This document shows positions 1-8,472 of a DNA stretch of 51,694 nucleotides, piece after piece. Under the pieces are notes generated by a model. It ran no database searches. It saw only the letters and a program-made list of their open reading frames with translations, and had not been told where the DNA came from. A program made the position numbers and the translations under genes. Source of the stretch: an uncultured Paracoccaceae bacterium (lineage in GTDB: Bacteria; Pseudomonadota; Alphaproteobacteria; Rhodobacterales; Rhodobacteraceae); the NCBI GenBank assembly GCA_938028765.1, contig CALIZF010000069.1, forward strand, positions 1-51,694, written 5' to 3'. Positions within the stretch are counted from its first letter, which is position 1, and every line of letters begins with the position of its first letter.

Positions 1-79
1 CTGCCGCGACGCCGCCGTGGCGGTCGAGACGGCGAAGGCCCTGGTCGCGCGCAAGCACAACCAGATCGCGGCGGGCTGA
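1..79 (+). CDS. C-terminal end of an unidentified protein (cut by window edge)
   Basis: An open frame enters from the left edge and stops at TGA 77-79, giving about 25 residues that end in the motif RKHNQIAAG. The tail is charged and helical-looking. It is too short for me to name a family. The next gene on either strand begins beyond 140, so this appears to be the last gene of a rightward unit. A longer upstream sequence would settle the identity. Confidence 0.45.
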   Translation, partial: CRDAAVAVETAKALVARKHNQIAAG

Positions 80-140
80 CCTGCGCCCGCGTGCCCGCGG
101 GCGCCGAACCGGCGGCGCACCCCGCGCCCGACGCGCTGCG

Positions 141-849
141 CTAGGGCTGGCGGAACGGGGTCCCCTGCGCCGTCCGGTCGCGCTTGAGGCCGAGCGTCCG
201 CCGGTCAGCCACCACGGCCATTCCCGTGGCGGCGGCGGGCATTGCCTTCATGTCGTCCAGCCAGCGGGCGAGGGTCGGCTTGTCGTCCAGGGTCTGCTCC
301 TGCCGTGCCCGGCCCTGCGCCCAAGGCCGGATGGCGAAATCCGCCACCGACAGGGACGTCGCCCGCGGCGCAACGCGCCTCCGCCAGCTGGCCGTTCAGC
401 ACGCGGTCAAGCCGCCCCACCTCGCGCCGGTCGCGGTCCTGCGTCGCGGGCAGCTCCTGCGGCGGGTCGAGCGCAGGGGCATGGCGGATGACGTGGTGCG
501 CCTGGCCGGCCATCGCCCCGACGCCGCCCGTCTGCCACATCAGCGGCTGCGCGACCGCGATCCGGTCCCGTTCGGTCGCAACGAGGAGCCGGAGGGTCTT
601 GCGGGCGAGGCAGAGCGCAATCGCCCCGGATTTGAACACCGACACGGGCGGGCCGTCTGGCCCCTCGGGATCGACGATGGCGGGCGCGCGGTTGTTGGGG
701 CTGATGGCGAGGGCGTCCGTGGCGAACTGGTCGCCGGCGCCGATATCGACCAGCCGGACGGTGTAGGGCAGCCCCATCTCCTCGAGCGCGATGGTGACCT
801 TCCAGCTGTTCGGCGTGGGCCAGCAGCAAAGGTCGATCGGTGCGGCCAC
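141..849 (-). pseudogene. Glutathione S-transferase (YfcG/YghU-like), frameshifted
   Basis: From a GTG at 847-849 the minus strand encodes a thioredoxin-like GST N-terminal domain. It shows PTPNSWKVTIALEEM near residue 13, then ISPNNRAPAIVDPEG (the cis-Pro region) and SGAIALCLARKT. This is the pattern of the disulfide-bond-reductase type GSTs YfcG/YghU. Domain 2 begins well (WQTGGVGAMAGQ). Near 355-365 the expected family text moves to another frame, which continues with SVADFAIRPWAQGR and ARWLDDMKAMPA and stops at TAG 141-143. At least one frameshift is therefore needed to join the two halves. The spacing of residues between HAPALDPP and DRVLN may hide a second one. A sequencing error is the alternative to true decay. 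Confidence 0.7.
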
Positions 850-871
850 GGTGCCGTCCGGTTTGCGGCCG

Positions 872-1756
872 TCAGGATGCGGCGTTTCGTGCCGGGGGCA
901 AGGGCAGGCGGGGCAGGCGCAGCGCGCGGGGTGTCGCCAGCCGCGGGCGCGGGGGCAGCGCCGCCGCAAGCCGGTCGGCCGGCAGCGACCCGTCGAGGAT
1001 CGCACGATAAAGCGGCATCGCCCCGGGCCGGGTATAGGCCGACCAGTGGCACACCCGCCGTTCCGGCGGCGCGACGGGATGGCCGAGCGCCTTAAGCCGC
1101 GCCAGCGCGGCGGCGTCGGACAGCGCAAGGTCGGTCCAGTGCGCCCGCGGCTCCGGCAGGCCGCCGTGCAGTGTCGGCAGCAGGCCGCCCGCCAGCAGAA
1201 GGCCGAGGCCGCGGTCGAATGGCAGGTTCTCGCGGCTCGTCACGCTGACGATGCGGGCGGCACGGCCGCCGGGGCTGTCGGCGGCCACCTGCGCCAGCGG
1301 CGCGAACTCAGCCGGGGCGAGCAGAATCGCCGCATCGGCGTCGCCCGGCCGCGCGTGCCGCAGCGCAGCCAGCCCAACGCGCGCGCCGAGAGAATGGCCG
1401 ATCAGCGCAATCCGCACAGCGGGCGCCACGGCGCGAAGGCAGGCGAGGAACGGGGCCAGCGCCTGCCCCGCGCGCCCCGCGCGCAGGTAGGCGCCATGCA
1501 GCGTGCCCTGCGCGTTCCAGCCGAGGCCGACCGCCAGGCCGTCGCCCTGTGCCAGCGCCAGCGCCGCAGGCCAGCCGGCCCCGGCGGCATAGAGACTGCG
1601 GTGCGGGCAGCCGCGCGGGGTGCCGGGGCGGTAGCGGTAGCCGTGGATCATCACCGCGACCGGCGCGCCGGGCGGCAAACGTGCAGCGGCCGCCAGGGCC
1701 GCATCCGTCCCGGCCAGCGTGCCGTCCGCCCCGACATCGACCCCGACGACCGCCAT
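872..1756 (-). CDS. Alpha/beta-fold hydrolase
   Basis: The 294-residue product has the alpha/beta hydrolase core. An oxyanion-hole segment VAVMIHGYRY lies near residue 39, and the nucleophile elbow GHSLGAR places the catalytic Ser at about 122. It resembles predicted esterases/lipases acting on unknown small substrates. The start is placed at ATG 1754-1756 (MAVVGVDVGAD), because sequence further upstream in the same frame lies in a low-complexity Arg/Pro stretch without family character. There is no convincing secretion signal, so it is probably cytoplasmic. It lies just upstream of the broken GST on the same strand and is divergent from metZ. The acid and histidine of the triad were not assigned with confidence, and no substrate can be inferred. 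Confidence 0.75.
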   Translation of the reverse strand: MAVVGVDVGADGTLAGTDAALAAAARLPPGAPVAVMIHGYRYRPGTPRGCPHRSLYAAGAGWPAALALAQGDGLAVGLGWNAQGTLHGAYLRAGRAGQALAPFLACLRAVAPAVRIALIGHSLGARVGLAALRHARPGDADAAILLAPAEFAPLAQVAADSPGGRAARIVSVTSRENLPFDRGLGLLLAGGLLPTLHGGLPEPRAHWTDLALSDAAALARLKALGHPVAPPERRVCHWSAYTRPGAMPLYRAILDGSLPADRLAAALPPRPRLATPRALRLPRLPLPPARNAAS

Positions 1757-1910
1757 CCTGTGGCCCCTGCCGCATCTGCTACGACGGGTAGCGATGCCCT
1801 GCAACGCGGCGGCGACGGACGGGTGACGGCCGCGTGGCCGCTCCGTAACGCGACGGTGAACGGGAACCGCCGGCCCGTCCCCGCGATCCGCGGGCCCGCG
1901 GGATCGCCCG

Positions 1911-1938
1911 TTGACCCTGCGCCGAACGGGGACTATCG
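1911..1938 (+). promoter_or_regulatory. Candidate sigma70-type promoter for metZ
   Basis: TTGACC (1911-1916) is separated by 16 bp from CTATCG (1933-1938), 29 bp ahead of the metZ ATG. The -35 matches the consensus at five of six positions; the -10 is weak. It lies in the only divergent gap between the hydrolase and metZ. This is a visual call. Confidence 0.35.
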
Positions 1939-1967
1939 CCCCTGCCCACCGCCCCCGGGGATCACCG

Positions 1968-3149
1968 ATGACTGATGACACCTGGCACCGCCGCACCAAG
2001 GCCGTCCACCACGGCAGCCGCCGCAGCCAGTGGGGCGAGATGGCCGAGGCGATCTTCCTCACGCAGGGCTTCGTCTATCCGACCGCCGAGGCCGCCGAGG
2101 CGCGGTTCGTGAAGGCGGGCGACGACGAGTTCATCTATGCCCGCTACGGCAATCCCACCGTGCGCATGTTCGAGGAACGGATGGCCGCGCTCGAGGGCTG
2201 CGAGGACGCCTTCGCCACGGCCAGCGGCATGGCCGCCGTCAACGGCGCGCTTTCGGCGATGCTGCGCGCGGGCGACCGGGTGGTGGCCTCGCGCGCGCTG
2301 TTCGGATCCTGCCTCTATATCCTTGAGGATGTGCTGCGCCGCTTCGGCGTGACCGTCGATCTGGTGGACGGGACCGACCTTGCGCAATGGCAGGCCGCGG
2401 TGACGCGAGGCACCCGGGCGGTGTTCTTCGAGACGATCGCCAACCCGACGCTCGAGGTGATCGACATCGCGGCGGTGGCCGGCATCGCCCATGCCGCCGG
2501 CGCGCTGGTAGTCTGCGACAACGTGTTCGCCACCCCCACCTACAGCCGCGCCGCGGAACTCGGTGCCGATGTTGTGGTCTACTCCGCAACCAAGCACATC
2601 GACGGCCAGGGCCGCGCGCTCGGCGGCGTCATCTGCGGCACGCGCGACCACATCCGCAAGGTGATCGAGCCCTACATGAAGCACACTGGCGGCGCGATGA
2701 GCCCGTTCACGGCCTGGATGATGCTGAACGGCCTTGCCACGCTGGACCTGCGGGTTCGCGCCCAGACCGCGACGGCGGCCGCGGTCGCCGCCGCGCTGAA
2801 GGGGCATCCGAAGGTCCTGCGGGTGATCTATCCCCACGACGACGCGCATCCGCAGGCGGCGCTCGCGCGGCGGCAGATGGAACGCGGCGGCACGATGGTG
2901 ACGATCGAGGTCGCCGGCGGCAAGGCGGGCGCATTCCGCTTCCTGAATGCGCTGCGCATCTGGAAGATCTCGAACAACCTCGGCGACGCCAGATCGATCG
3001 CCACCCACCCCGCAACGACGACGCACCAGCGCCTGCCCGAAGCGCAGAAGGCCGCCCTGGGGATCACCCCCGGCCTCGTTCGCCTGTCGGTGGGGATCGA
3101 GGACGAAAGAGACCTGATCGGCGACCTTCTGGCGGCACTCGACGCCTGA
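1968..3149 (+). CDS. metZ: O-succinylhomoserine sulfhydrylase (MetZ)
   Basis: This is a PLP enzyme of the Cys/Met-metabolism gamma family. MetZ uses O-succinylhomoserine and sulfide to make homocysteine in one step, the usual direct-sulfhydrylation route of methionine synthesis in many alphaproteobacteria. The 393 residues match the family length. Visible motifs are YARYGNPTVRMFEERMAALEG (PLP/substrate region near 60), ATASGMAAV (phosphate grip near 85) and SATKHIDGQGR, with the Schiff-base Lys at about 209. The C-terminal half has THPATTTHQRLPEAQ and GLVRLSVGIED, standard for this family. ATG 1968 (MTDDTWHRRTKAV) was chosen over an in-frame start 57 bp upstream because it matches the usual MetZ N-terminus. 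O-acetylhomoserine sulfhydrylase is the alternative, but those enzymes are usually longer. It is followed by folE2 114 bp downstream. Confidence 0.9.
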   Translation: MTDDTWHRRTKAVHHGSRRSQWGEMAEAIFLTQGFVYPTAEAAEARFVKAGDDEFIYARYGNPTVRMFEERMAALEGCEDAFATASGMAAVNGALSAMLRAGDRVVASRALFGSCLYILEDVLRRFGVTVDLVDGTDLAQWQAAVTRGTRAVFFETIANPTLEVIDIAAVAGIAHAAGALVVCDNVFATPTYSRAAELGADVVVYSATKHIDGQGRALGGVICGTRDHIRKVIEPYMKHTGGAMSPFTAWMMLNGLATLDLRVRAQTATAAAVAAALKGHPKVLRVIYPHDDAHPQAALARRQMERGGTMVTIEVAGGKAGAFRFLNALRIWKISNNLGDARSIATHPATTTHQRLPEAQKAALGITPGLVRLSVGIEDERDLIGDLLAALDA

Positions 3150-3263
3150 TCTGGCCGCCCGAGTCATCCGAACCCGCATCCCGCGCGTATATTTCCGGGA
3201 GAGGGTCGGACGGGGGCGGTTGGCTGCCCGCGGCTGCCCAAGGGTAACCGGAAGGGTCAGACG

Positions 3264-4355
3264 ATGAACATCCACACCCCGGAAATCGACCGCAAGCCCA
3301 GCCGCGACGAGGCGCGGGCGGCGTTGGCCCTGCTGCGCCAGTGGGCCGGCAAATCCTCTGACGACGAAATCGCGCGGCTCGACCCGGTGGTGGGCCGTCT
3401 GCTGCCCGGCGAGGATTATCCCGCCTTCAGCCGCGACTACCCGCGCGAGTTCCGCGTATCCGACGCCTACAAGGAAGGCTTGCCCGACCTGCAGAACGGC
3501 CCGGCCAGCCTGATCCGCGGTGCGCGCGCGGTGATCCAGCACGTCGGCATCTCGAACTTCCGTCTGCCGATCCGCTACCGCACGCGCGATGCCGGCGACG
3601 TGACGCTCGAAACCTCGGTCACCGGGACGGTCAGCCTCGAGGCGGGCAAGAAGGGCATCAACATGAGCCGTATCATGCGGTCGTTCTATGCCCATGCCGA
3701 GCGCAGCTTCAGCTTCGGCGTGATAGAGGCGGCGCTCGACGACTACAAGGCCGACCTCGGCGCCTTCGATGCGCGCATCCAGATGCGCCTGTCGTTCCCG
3801 ATGCAGGTCGAAAGCCTGCGGTCGGGGCTGACCGGTTGGCAGTATTACGACATCGCGCTGGAACTCGTGGACCGGGGCGGCGTGCGGACGAAGATCATGC
3901 ACCTCGACTTCGTCTATTCTTCGACCTGCCCCTGCTCGCTCGAGCTGAGCGAGCACGCCCGCCGCACGCGCGGGCAGCTCGCCACCCCGCACAGCCAGCG
4001 GTCGGTCGCGCGGCTGTCTGTCGAGGTGCTGCCGGGCGCGGTGCTGTGGTTCGAGGATCTGGTAGAGCTCGCCCGGGCCGGCGTGCCGACCGAGACGCAG
4101 GTGATGGTCAAGCGCGAAGACGAACAGGCCTTCGCCGAACTGAACGCCGCCAACCCGATCTTCGTTGAGGATGCGGCACGATCCTTCTGCGCCGTCCTGC
4201 GCGACGACCCGCGGATCGGCGACTTCCGGGTGGTGGCGAGCCACCAGGAAAGCCTGCACAGCCACGATGCGATCAGCCTGCTGACCGAGGGCGAGCTGTT
4301 CGCGGCAACGAGCCTCGACCCGCACCTGTTCCGCAGCCTGATCCACGCGGGGTGA
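3264..4355 (+). CDS. folE2: GTP cyclohydrolase I type FolE2
   Basis: FolE2 (COG1469) converts GTP to 7,8-dihydroneopterin triphosphate, the first step of folate and pterin synthesis. It is structurally unlike the zinc enzyme FolE and can use metals other than zinc. The 363-residue product has the diagnostic active-site segment with adjacent cysteines, SSTCPCSLELSEHAR, near residue 218. It also has the family signatures YARTRDAGDVTLE-like text near 110 and VVASHQESLHSHDA near the C-terminus. Start ATG 3264 has a GGAAGG-type ribosome site. FolE2 is often induced by zinc shortage through Zur in other bacteria. I see no clear Zur palindrome in the 114-bp gap before this gene, although a full Zur/Znu locus lies at 21-24 kb. 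Confidence 0.92.
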   Translation: MNIHTPEIDRKPSRDEARAALALLRQWAGKSSDDEIARLDPVVGRLLPGEDYPAFSRDYPREFRVSDAYKEGLPDLQNGPASLIRGARAVIQHVGISNFRLPIRYRTRDAGDVTLETSVTGTVSLEAGKKGINMSRIMRSFYAHAERSFSFGVIEAALDDYKADLGAFDARIQMRLSFPMQVESLRSGLTGWQYYDIALELVDRGGVRTKIMHLDFVYSSTCPCSLELSEHARRTRGQLATPHSQRSVARLSVEVLPGAVLWFEDLVELARAGVPTETQVMVKREDEQAFAELNAANPIFVEDAARSFCAVLRDDPRIGDFRVVASHQESLHSHDAISLLTEGELFAATSLDPHLFRSLIHAG

Positions 4356-4573
4356 CGCCGCAGCGCCGCCGGCCGCGGGCCATCGCGGGCCTCGGTCGGC
4401 GCGCCGGGGCCTTGCGTCGCAGCGTCGCGTGACGCACCGCCCGCGCGTCGCAACCGGGTTTTTCGGGGCAGCCCGACCGGCCTATGCGCGGCGGCGGGCG
4501 GCCGGTGCCGCCCGGACCCCGTCATCGGGCCGTTCCTTGACACCGGCTTGCTGCGCAGCCAAGCCTGCCGGCC

Positions 4574-6019
4574 ATGGACCTGCGCCCCGTCGGCTATGTC
4601 TTGGGCCTTCTGATCGCGGCGCTCGGCGCGGCGATGGTGTTTCCCCTGGCGCTCGACCTCGCCAGCGGGATTGGCCACTGGACGACCTTCTTCGAGGCGG
4701 GACTCATCACCGTCCTGTCCGGCGCGGTGCTGACGCTCGCGTGCGCCAACGGGACGGGGCGGGGGCTGACGCTGCAGCAGTCGTTCCTGCTCACGACCGG
4801 CGCCTGGGTGGCGCTGCCGGTGTTCGGCGCACTGCCGTTCATGATCGGCGAACCCGGCGCGCCGCTGGCGCAGGCGGTCTTTGAAGCGATGTCGGGGATG
4901 ACCACGACCGGCTCCACCGTGTTTGTCGGCCTCGACGCGCTGCCGCCGGGGACGAACCTGTGGCGCGGCATCCTGCAGTGGCTGGGCGGCCTTGGCATCG
5001 TCATCGTGGCGCTGCTGTTCCTGCCGGTGATGCGGGTCGGCGGGATGCAGTATTTCAGGTCGGAAGGCTTCGACACCCTGGGCAAGATCCTGCCGCGCGC
5101 CTTCGACATCTCGGCCGGGCTGATCCAGATCTATCTCGTGCTCACGGTGGCCTGCGTCGTCACCTACCTGATCCTCGGGATGAACGGCTTCGACGCGGTG
5201 ATGCATGCGATGACCACCGTCTCGACCGGGGGCTTCTCGAACCGCGATGCGTCCTTCGCCGCCTTCGGCGCCGCGGCGCACTATGCCGCCGCGTTCTACA
5301 TGATCGCGGCCAGCCTGCCCTTCGTGCGCTACCTGCAGCTGATGCAGGGCCAGGCGCGGCCGTTGTGGCGCGACATCCAGGTGCGCGCCTACCTGCGCTG
5401 GACCGTCTACGCGATCGTCCTGATCCTCGTCTGGCGCACCGTCCAGACCGGCGCGGACCCGCGCGAGACGCTGACGGAAACGATGTTCAACGTGGTCTCG
5501 GTGTTCTCGGGCACCGGCTATACCAGCGCGGACGTGTCGCAGTGGGGGCCGTTTCCGCTGGTGGTCATCATCGTGGCGGGCTTCATCGGCGGCTGCACCT
5601 CCAGCACCGGGTGCTCGGTCAAGGTGTTCCGCTACCTCATCCTCTTCGCCGCGATCCGCACGCAGCTGCGCCGTCTGACCAGCCCCTCGGCCATTCTGCC
5701 CGTGCGCTACGACGGCCGGCCGGTTGCCGAGGACGTGGTGAACTCGGTCATCGTGTTCTTCACGATGTTCGTCCTCACCTACGGGGTGCTGGTGGTCGGC
5801 CTGTCGATGACGGGGCTTTCCGCGCGCACCGCGCTGACCGCGGCCTGGACCGCGATCGCCAACGTCGGGCCCGCCTACGGCCCCGAAGTGGGGCCGACCG
5901 GCGCCTTCGAGCGGTTCCCCGACAGCGCCCTGTGGCTGATGACCGCGGGCATGATGCTGGGCCGGCTGGAGCTTCTGTCGGTCTACGTCCTGTTCACGGC
6001 GCGGTTCTGGGCGCGCTGA
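4574..6019 (+). CDS. trkH: Trk-type potassium uptake membrane subunit TrkH
   Basis: The 481-residue polytopic membrane protein belongs to the SKT superfamily, with four membrane-pore-membrane repeats. The selectivity-filter glycine segments can be read in order: MTTTGSTVF near 115, VSTGGFSNRD near 217, SGTGYTSAD near 312 and NVGPAYGPEVGPTGAF near 430. TrkH imports K+ together with the peripheral NAD-binding subunit TrkA, which is not in this window. A TTGACA hexamer at 4537-4542 could be a -35 element, but no good -10 follows. The 3' end overlaps the convergent CoA-transferase gene by 26 bp. The annotated start ATG 4574 gives MDLRPVGYVLGLL, a normal first helix. Confidence 0.92.
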   Translation: MDLRPVGYVLGLLIAALGAAMVFPLALDLASGIGHWTTFFEAGLITVLSGAVLTLACANGTGRGLTLQQSFLLTTGAWVALPVFGALPFMIGEPGAPLAQAVFEAMSGMTTTGSTVFVGLDALPPGTNLWRGILQWLGGLGIVIVALLFLPVMRVGGMQYFRSEGFDTLGKILPRAFDISAGLIQIYLVLTVACVVTYLILGMNGFDAVMHAMTTVSTGGFSNRDASFAAFGAAAHYAAAFYMIAASLPFVRYLQLMQGQARPLWRDIQVRAYLRWTVYAIVLILVWRTVQTGADPRETLTETMFNVVSVFSGTGYTSADVSQWGPFPLVVIIVAGFIGGCTSSTGCSVKVFRYLILFAAIRTQLRRLTSPSAILPVRYDGRPVAEDVVNSVIVFFTMFVLTYGVLVVGLSMTGLSARTALTAAWTAIANVGPAYGPEVGPTGAFERFPDSALWLMTAGMMLGRLELLSVYVLFTARFWAR

Positions 6020-7157
6020 CGTCGTCCCAGCCGATCCCCTGCCCTTCGCCGAGCGCGGGCGCGCCGCGGTCGGCCACGGCGGGCAGGCCGTCGAACAGCG
6101 CCGGGGACCGGACGCCCGGCACCCCGTCGCGGTCGATCCGCAGGCCGCGGGCGGCCACCTGCGGGTCGGCGAACACGTCGGCCATGTCGTTGATCGGTCC
6201 CGCGGGCACGCCCGCGCCCTCGCATGCGGCAAGAAGGGCTGCGCGCGGGCGCAGCCGCGTCGCCGCGGTCAGGCGCTCGGTCATCTCGGCCCGGCGGGCG
6301 ATCCGTTCCTCGTTCGTGGCGAAGGCGGGGTCGGCGGCCAGCCCGGGCAGGTCGAGAATGCCGCAGAGGCGGCGGAATTGCGCGTCGTTGCCGGTGGCCA
6401 GGATGATCCAGCCGTCGGCGCAGGGATAGACGGCATAGGGCGCAAGGTTGGGATGGGCGTTGCCCATCCGCTGCGGGGCAATGCCCGAGGCGAGGTAGTT
6501 CATCGCCTGGTTTGCCGTCACCGCGACGCCGGTATCGAACAGCGCAAGGTCGATGTGCCGCCCCCGGCCGGTCCGCCCGCGTTCGATCACCGCCGCAAGG
6601 ATCGCGCTGGCGGCGTAGAGGCCGGTAAACAGGTCGGTGATCGCGACGCCCGCCTTCTGGGGCGGCCCGTCGGGCTCGCCTGTCACCGACATCAGGCCCG
6701 CCATGCCCTGGATGATGAAATCGTAGCCTGCCCGCGGCGCATAGGGCCCGGTCTGGCCGAAGCCGGTGATTGAACAGGTGATCAGCCGCGGATTCGCGGC
6801 GGCCAGCGCGGCGTGGTCCAGGCCGTATTTCGCCAGTCCGCCGACCTTGAAGTTCTCGATCACCACATCGGCGCCGGCGGCGAGGCGGCGCACCAGCGCC
6901 TGCCCCTCGGGCGTGGCGAAGTCGGCCGTGACCGACCGCTTGCCCCGGTTGGCGGCGTGGAAATAGGCCGCCGACCGGTCGCCGTCGCGCTCGACGAAGG
7001 GCGGGCCCCAGCGGCGGGTGTCGTCGCCCTCTGGGCTTTCCACCTTGATCACGGCCGCGCCAAGGTCGGCCAGCACCTGCCCGGCCCAGGGACCGGCGAG
7101 GATCCGCGCCAGTTCCAGCACGCGCAGGCCGTCGAGCGGGCGGGGGACGCCCTGCAT
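5994..7157 (-). CDS. CaiB/BaiF CoA-transferase family III protein
   Basis: The 387-residue enzyme has the family III layout. The N-terminus LDGLRVLELARILAGPWAGQ is followed by LGAAVIKVESPEGDDTR and NRGKRSVTADF, then the catalytic-Asp region AGVAITDLFTG (Asp near 170). The C-terminal domain has HPNLAPYAVYPCADGWIILA and VPAGPINDMADVFADPQV. Members move CoA between carboxylic acids without a covalent phosphate step; examples are formyl-CoA, succinyl-CoA:malate and carnitine CoA-transferases. The substrate here cannot be told from sequence. The stop lies inside the 3' end of trkH. The gene starts one base upstream of the stop of the DsbA-like gene on the same strand, which suggests co-transcription but no obvious shared pathway. 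Confidence 0.88.
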   Translation of the reverse strand: MQGVPRPLDGLRVLELARILAGPWAGQVLADLGAAVIKVESPEGDDTRRWGPPFVERDGDRSAAYFHAANRGKRSVTADFATPEGQALVRRLAAGADVVIENFKVGGLAKYGLDHAALAAANPRLITCSITGFGQTGPYAPRAGYDFIIQGMAGLMSVTGEPDGPPQKAGVAITDLFTGLYAASAILAAVIERGRTGRGRHIDLALFDTGVAVTANQAMNYLASGIAPQRMGNAHPNLAPYAVYPCADGWIILATGNDAQFRRLCGILDLPGLAADPAFATNEERIARRAEMTERLTAATRLRPRAALLAACEGAGVPAGPINDMADVFADPQVAARGLRIDRDGVPGVRSPALFDGLPAVADRGAPALGEGQGIGWDDVSAPRTAP

Positions 7158-7158
7158 C

Positions 7159-7848
7159 TCAGCCCTGCGCGGCGATCTCGGCCTCGATCAGCCGCCTGAG
7201 GTCGGCGAAGGGCATGTTGCCGTATTTCCTGCCGTTCAGCACCAGCGACGGGGTGCTGTCGATCCCGTCCGCCGCGGTGTCGGCCTGGAACTTGGCCACC
7301 ATCGCCTGCGCCATCGCCCCGTCGGACAGGCAGGCATCGAGCGCGGCGTCGTCCAGCCCGGCGACGCGGCCGATCCGCCGCAGGTTCTCAACGACCTTCA
7401 TCGGGTCGCCGCTGGCCGTCCAGTCGCGCTGCTGGGCGTAAAGCATCTCGGCAATCCCGAAATAGCGCGCATCGCCGCCGCAGCGCGCCACCATCGCGGC
7501 CCAGAGGCCGAAACGGTCGAAGTAGACCTCGCGGTAGACGAAGCGGATCAGGCCGGTGTCGATGTAGGCGCGCCGCAGATCCTTGAAGGTCGAGGCGTGG
7601 AACGTCGCGCAATGCGGGCAGGTGAAGGACGCATATTCGATCAGCGTCACCTTCGCGTCGGGATTGCCGAGGACCATGTCAGGCACCTCGGGCAGCGCCG
7701 TGTCGCCCGGGGTCTGCGCCCCGGCCGAACCGAGGGGCGGCAGCGCCGCCTCTGCCGGTGCGGGCGCCGGACGCGGCAGCGCGAGCCACGCCGCCCCGCC
7801 GAGCGCGAGCGCGGCCGAGCCGAGAAGAAGGGCGGTCCTGCGGTTCAT
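7159..7848 (-). CDS. DsbA/DsbG-family thioredoxin-fold protein, periplasmic
   Basis: The 229-residue protein starts at ATG 7846-7848 with MNRR, then a hydrophobic signal segment (about residues 5-24) and a Pro/Ala linker, so export is expected. The redox motif is CPHC at residues 77-80 within YASFTCPHCATFH. The cis-Pro loop is STPSLVLNGRKY near 200. This is the thiol:disulfide oxidoreductase family called 'DsbA family' in Rhodobacterales, commonly next to the DciA-like and mutY genes as here. It probably introduces or isomerises disulfides in the periplasm; the partner was not found. An upstream in-frame extension would overlap the DciA gene and lacks signal-peptide character, so it was rejected. 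Confidence 0.88.
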   Translation of the reverse strand: MNRRTALLLGSAALALGGAAWLALPRPAPAPAEAALPPLGSAGAQTPGDTALPEVPDMVLGNPDAKVTLIEYASFTCPHCATFHASTFKDLRRAYIDTGLIRFVYREVYFDRFGLWAAMVARCGGDARYFGIAEMLYAQQRDWTASGDPMKVVENLRRIGRVAGLDDAALDACLSDGAMAQAMVAKFQADTAADGIDSTPSLVLNGRKYGNMPFADLRRLIEAEIAAQG

Positions 7849-7861
7849 GTCATGCCTCGTG

Positions 7862-8389
7862 TCAAACGGCTCGGCCTGCCCCGCGGGAGGCCAGGTTGCG
7901 CGCCATCGCCTCCAGCGCCGCGCGCAGGCCTGGATCGCGGATACCCTCGACGGGCAGCGCGGGCAAGGCGGGCGGGCGCGGCGACGGCGCGGGCGGCTCG
8001 GCAAGGCCGGCGGGCGGCGCGAACCCGTCCGCGGCAGTCTGCGTGACCACCACCCGACCGATCGCGTTGTAGCCGTAGGCAGCGTTGACGCGCGCCCGCA
8101 GGCGCTCGCGCGCCATCGACACCAGCGGCGCCTGGGCGGGTGCGGCCAGGACCGTCAGCGTCGCCCCCAGCCCCTCGCGCCCCCAGGCGATCTTCGCCGG
8201 CCGGCAGAGGGGCGCAAGGTCCGGCCCCGCCACCTCGTCCCAGTGGGTGAGGATGCGCGCCGCGGCGAAGCCGCGCTTCGCCCCGGCGGCGCCGATCCGG
8301 TCCTGCACCAGCACGCCCGCGGCCTCGAACCCGCGCATCCTGCGCGGTGGCGGACCCTGGTCGGTCGGGGCGGCGGGGCGGCGGGGCAT
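7862..8389 (-). CDS. dciA: DUF721 protein, DciA-like helicase-loading factor
   Basis: The 175-residue product matches the DUF721/DciA family: a basic N-terminus, then GFEAAGVLVQDRIG, ILTHWDEVAGPDLA and the VLAAPAQAPLVSMARERLRARVN block. That block corresponds to the conserved KH-like domain (residues about 35-130). DciA is the ancestral partner that helps load the replicative helicase DnaB in bacteria without DnaC/DnaI. The C-terminal 45 residues are Pro/Ala-rich and probably disordered, ending in a short helix. The gene is divergent from mutY across 83 bp and is followed closely by the DsbA-like gene, an arrangement that recurs in this order of bacteria. Confidence 0.82.
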   Translation of the reverse strand: MPRRPAAPTDQGPPPRRMRGFEAAGVLVQDRIGAAGAKRGFAAARILTHWDEVAGPDLAPLCRPAKIAWGREGLGATLTVLAAPAQAPLVSMARERLRARVNAAYGYNAIGRVVVTQTAADGFAPPAGLAEPPAPSPRPPALPALPVEGIRDPGLRAALEAMARNLASRGAGRAV

Positions 8390-8472
8390 GGCTGGCCGGT
8401 CCTTGTTGGCGCATCTATCTTAGCCCCTGGCGCAGGAAGGACCAGCAGTGGCAGGCGGCGTGGCGTTGAAAG

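Noticed and set aside
3150..3263. Possible Zur box before folE2
   Set aside because: The only AT-rich piece (near 3188-3196) is not palindromic and does not resemble the site at 23372-23390.
4400..4480. Rho-independent terminator after folE2 (a TTTTT run near 4459)
   Set aside because: No stable stem immediately precedes the T-run.
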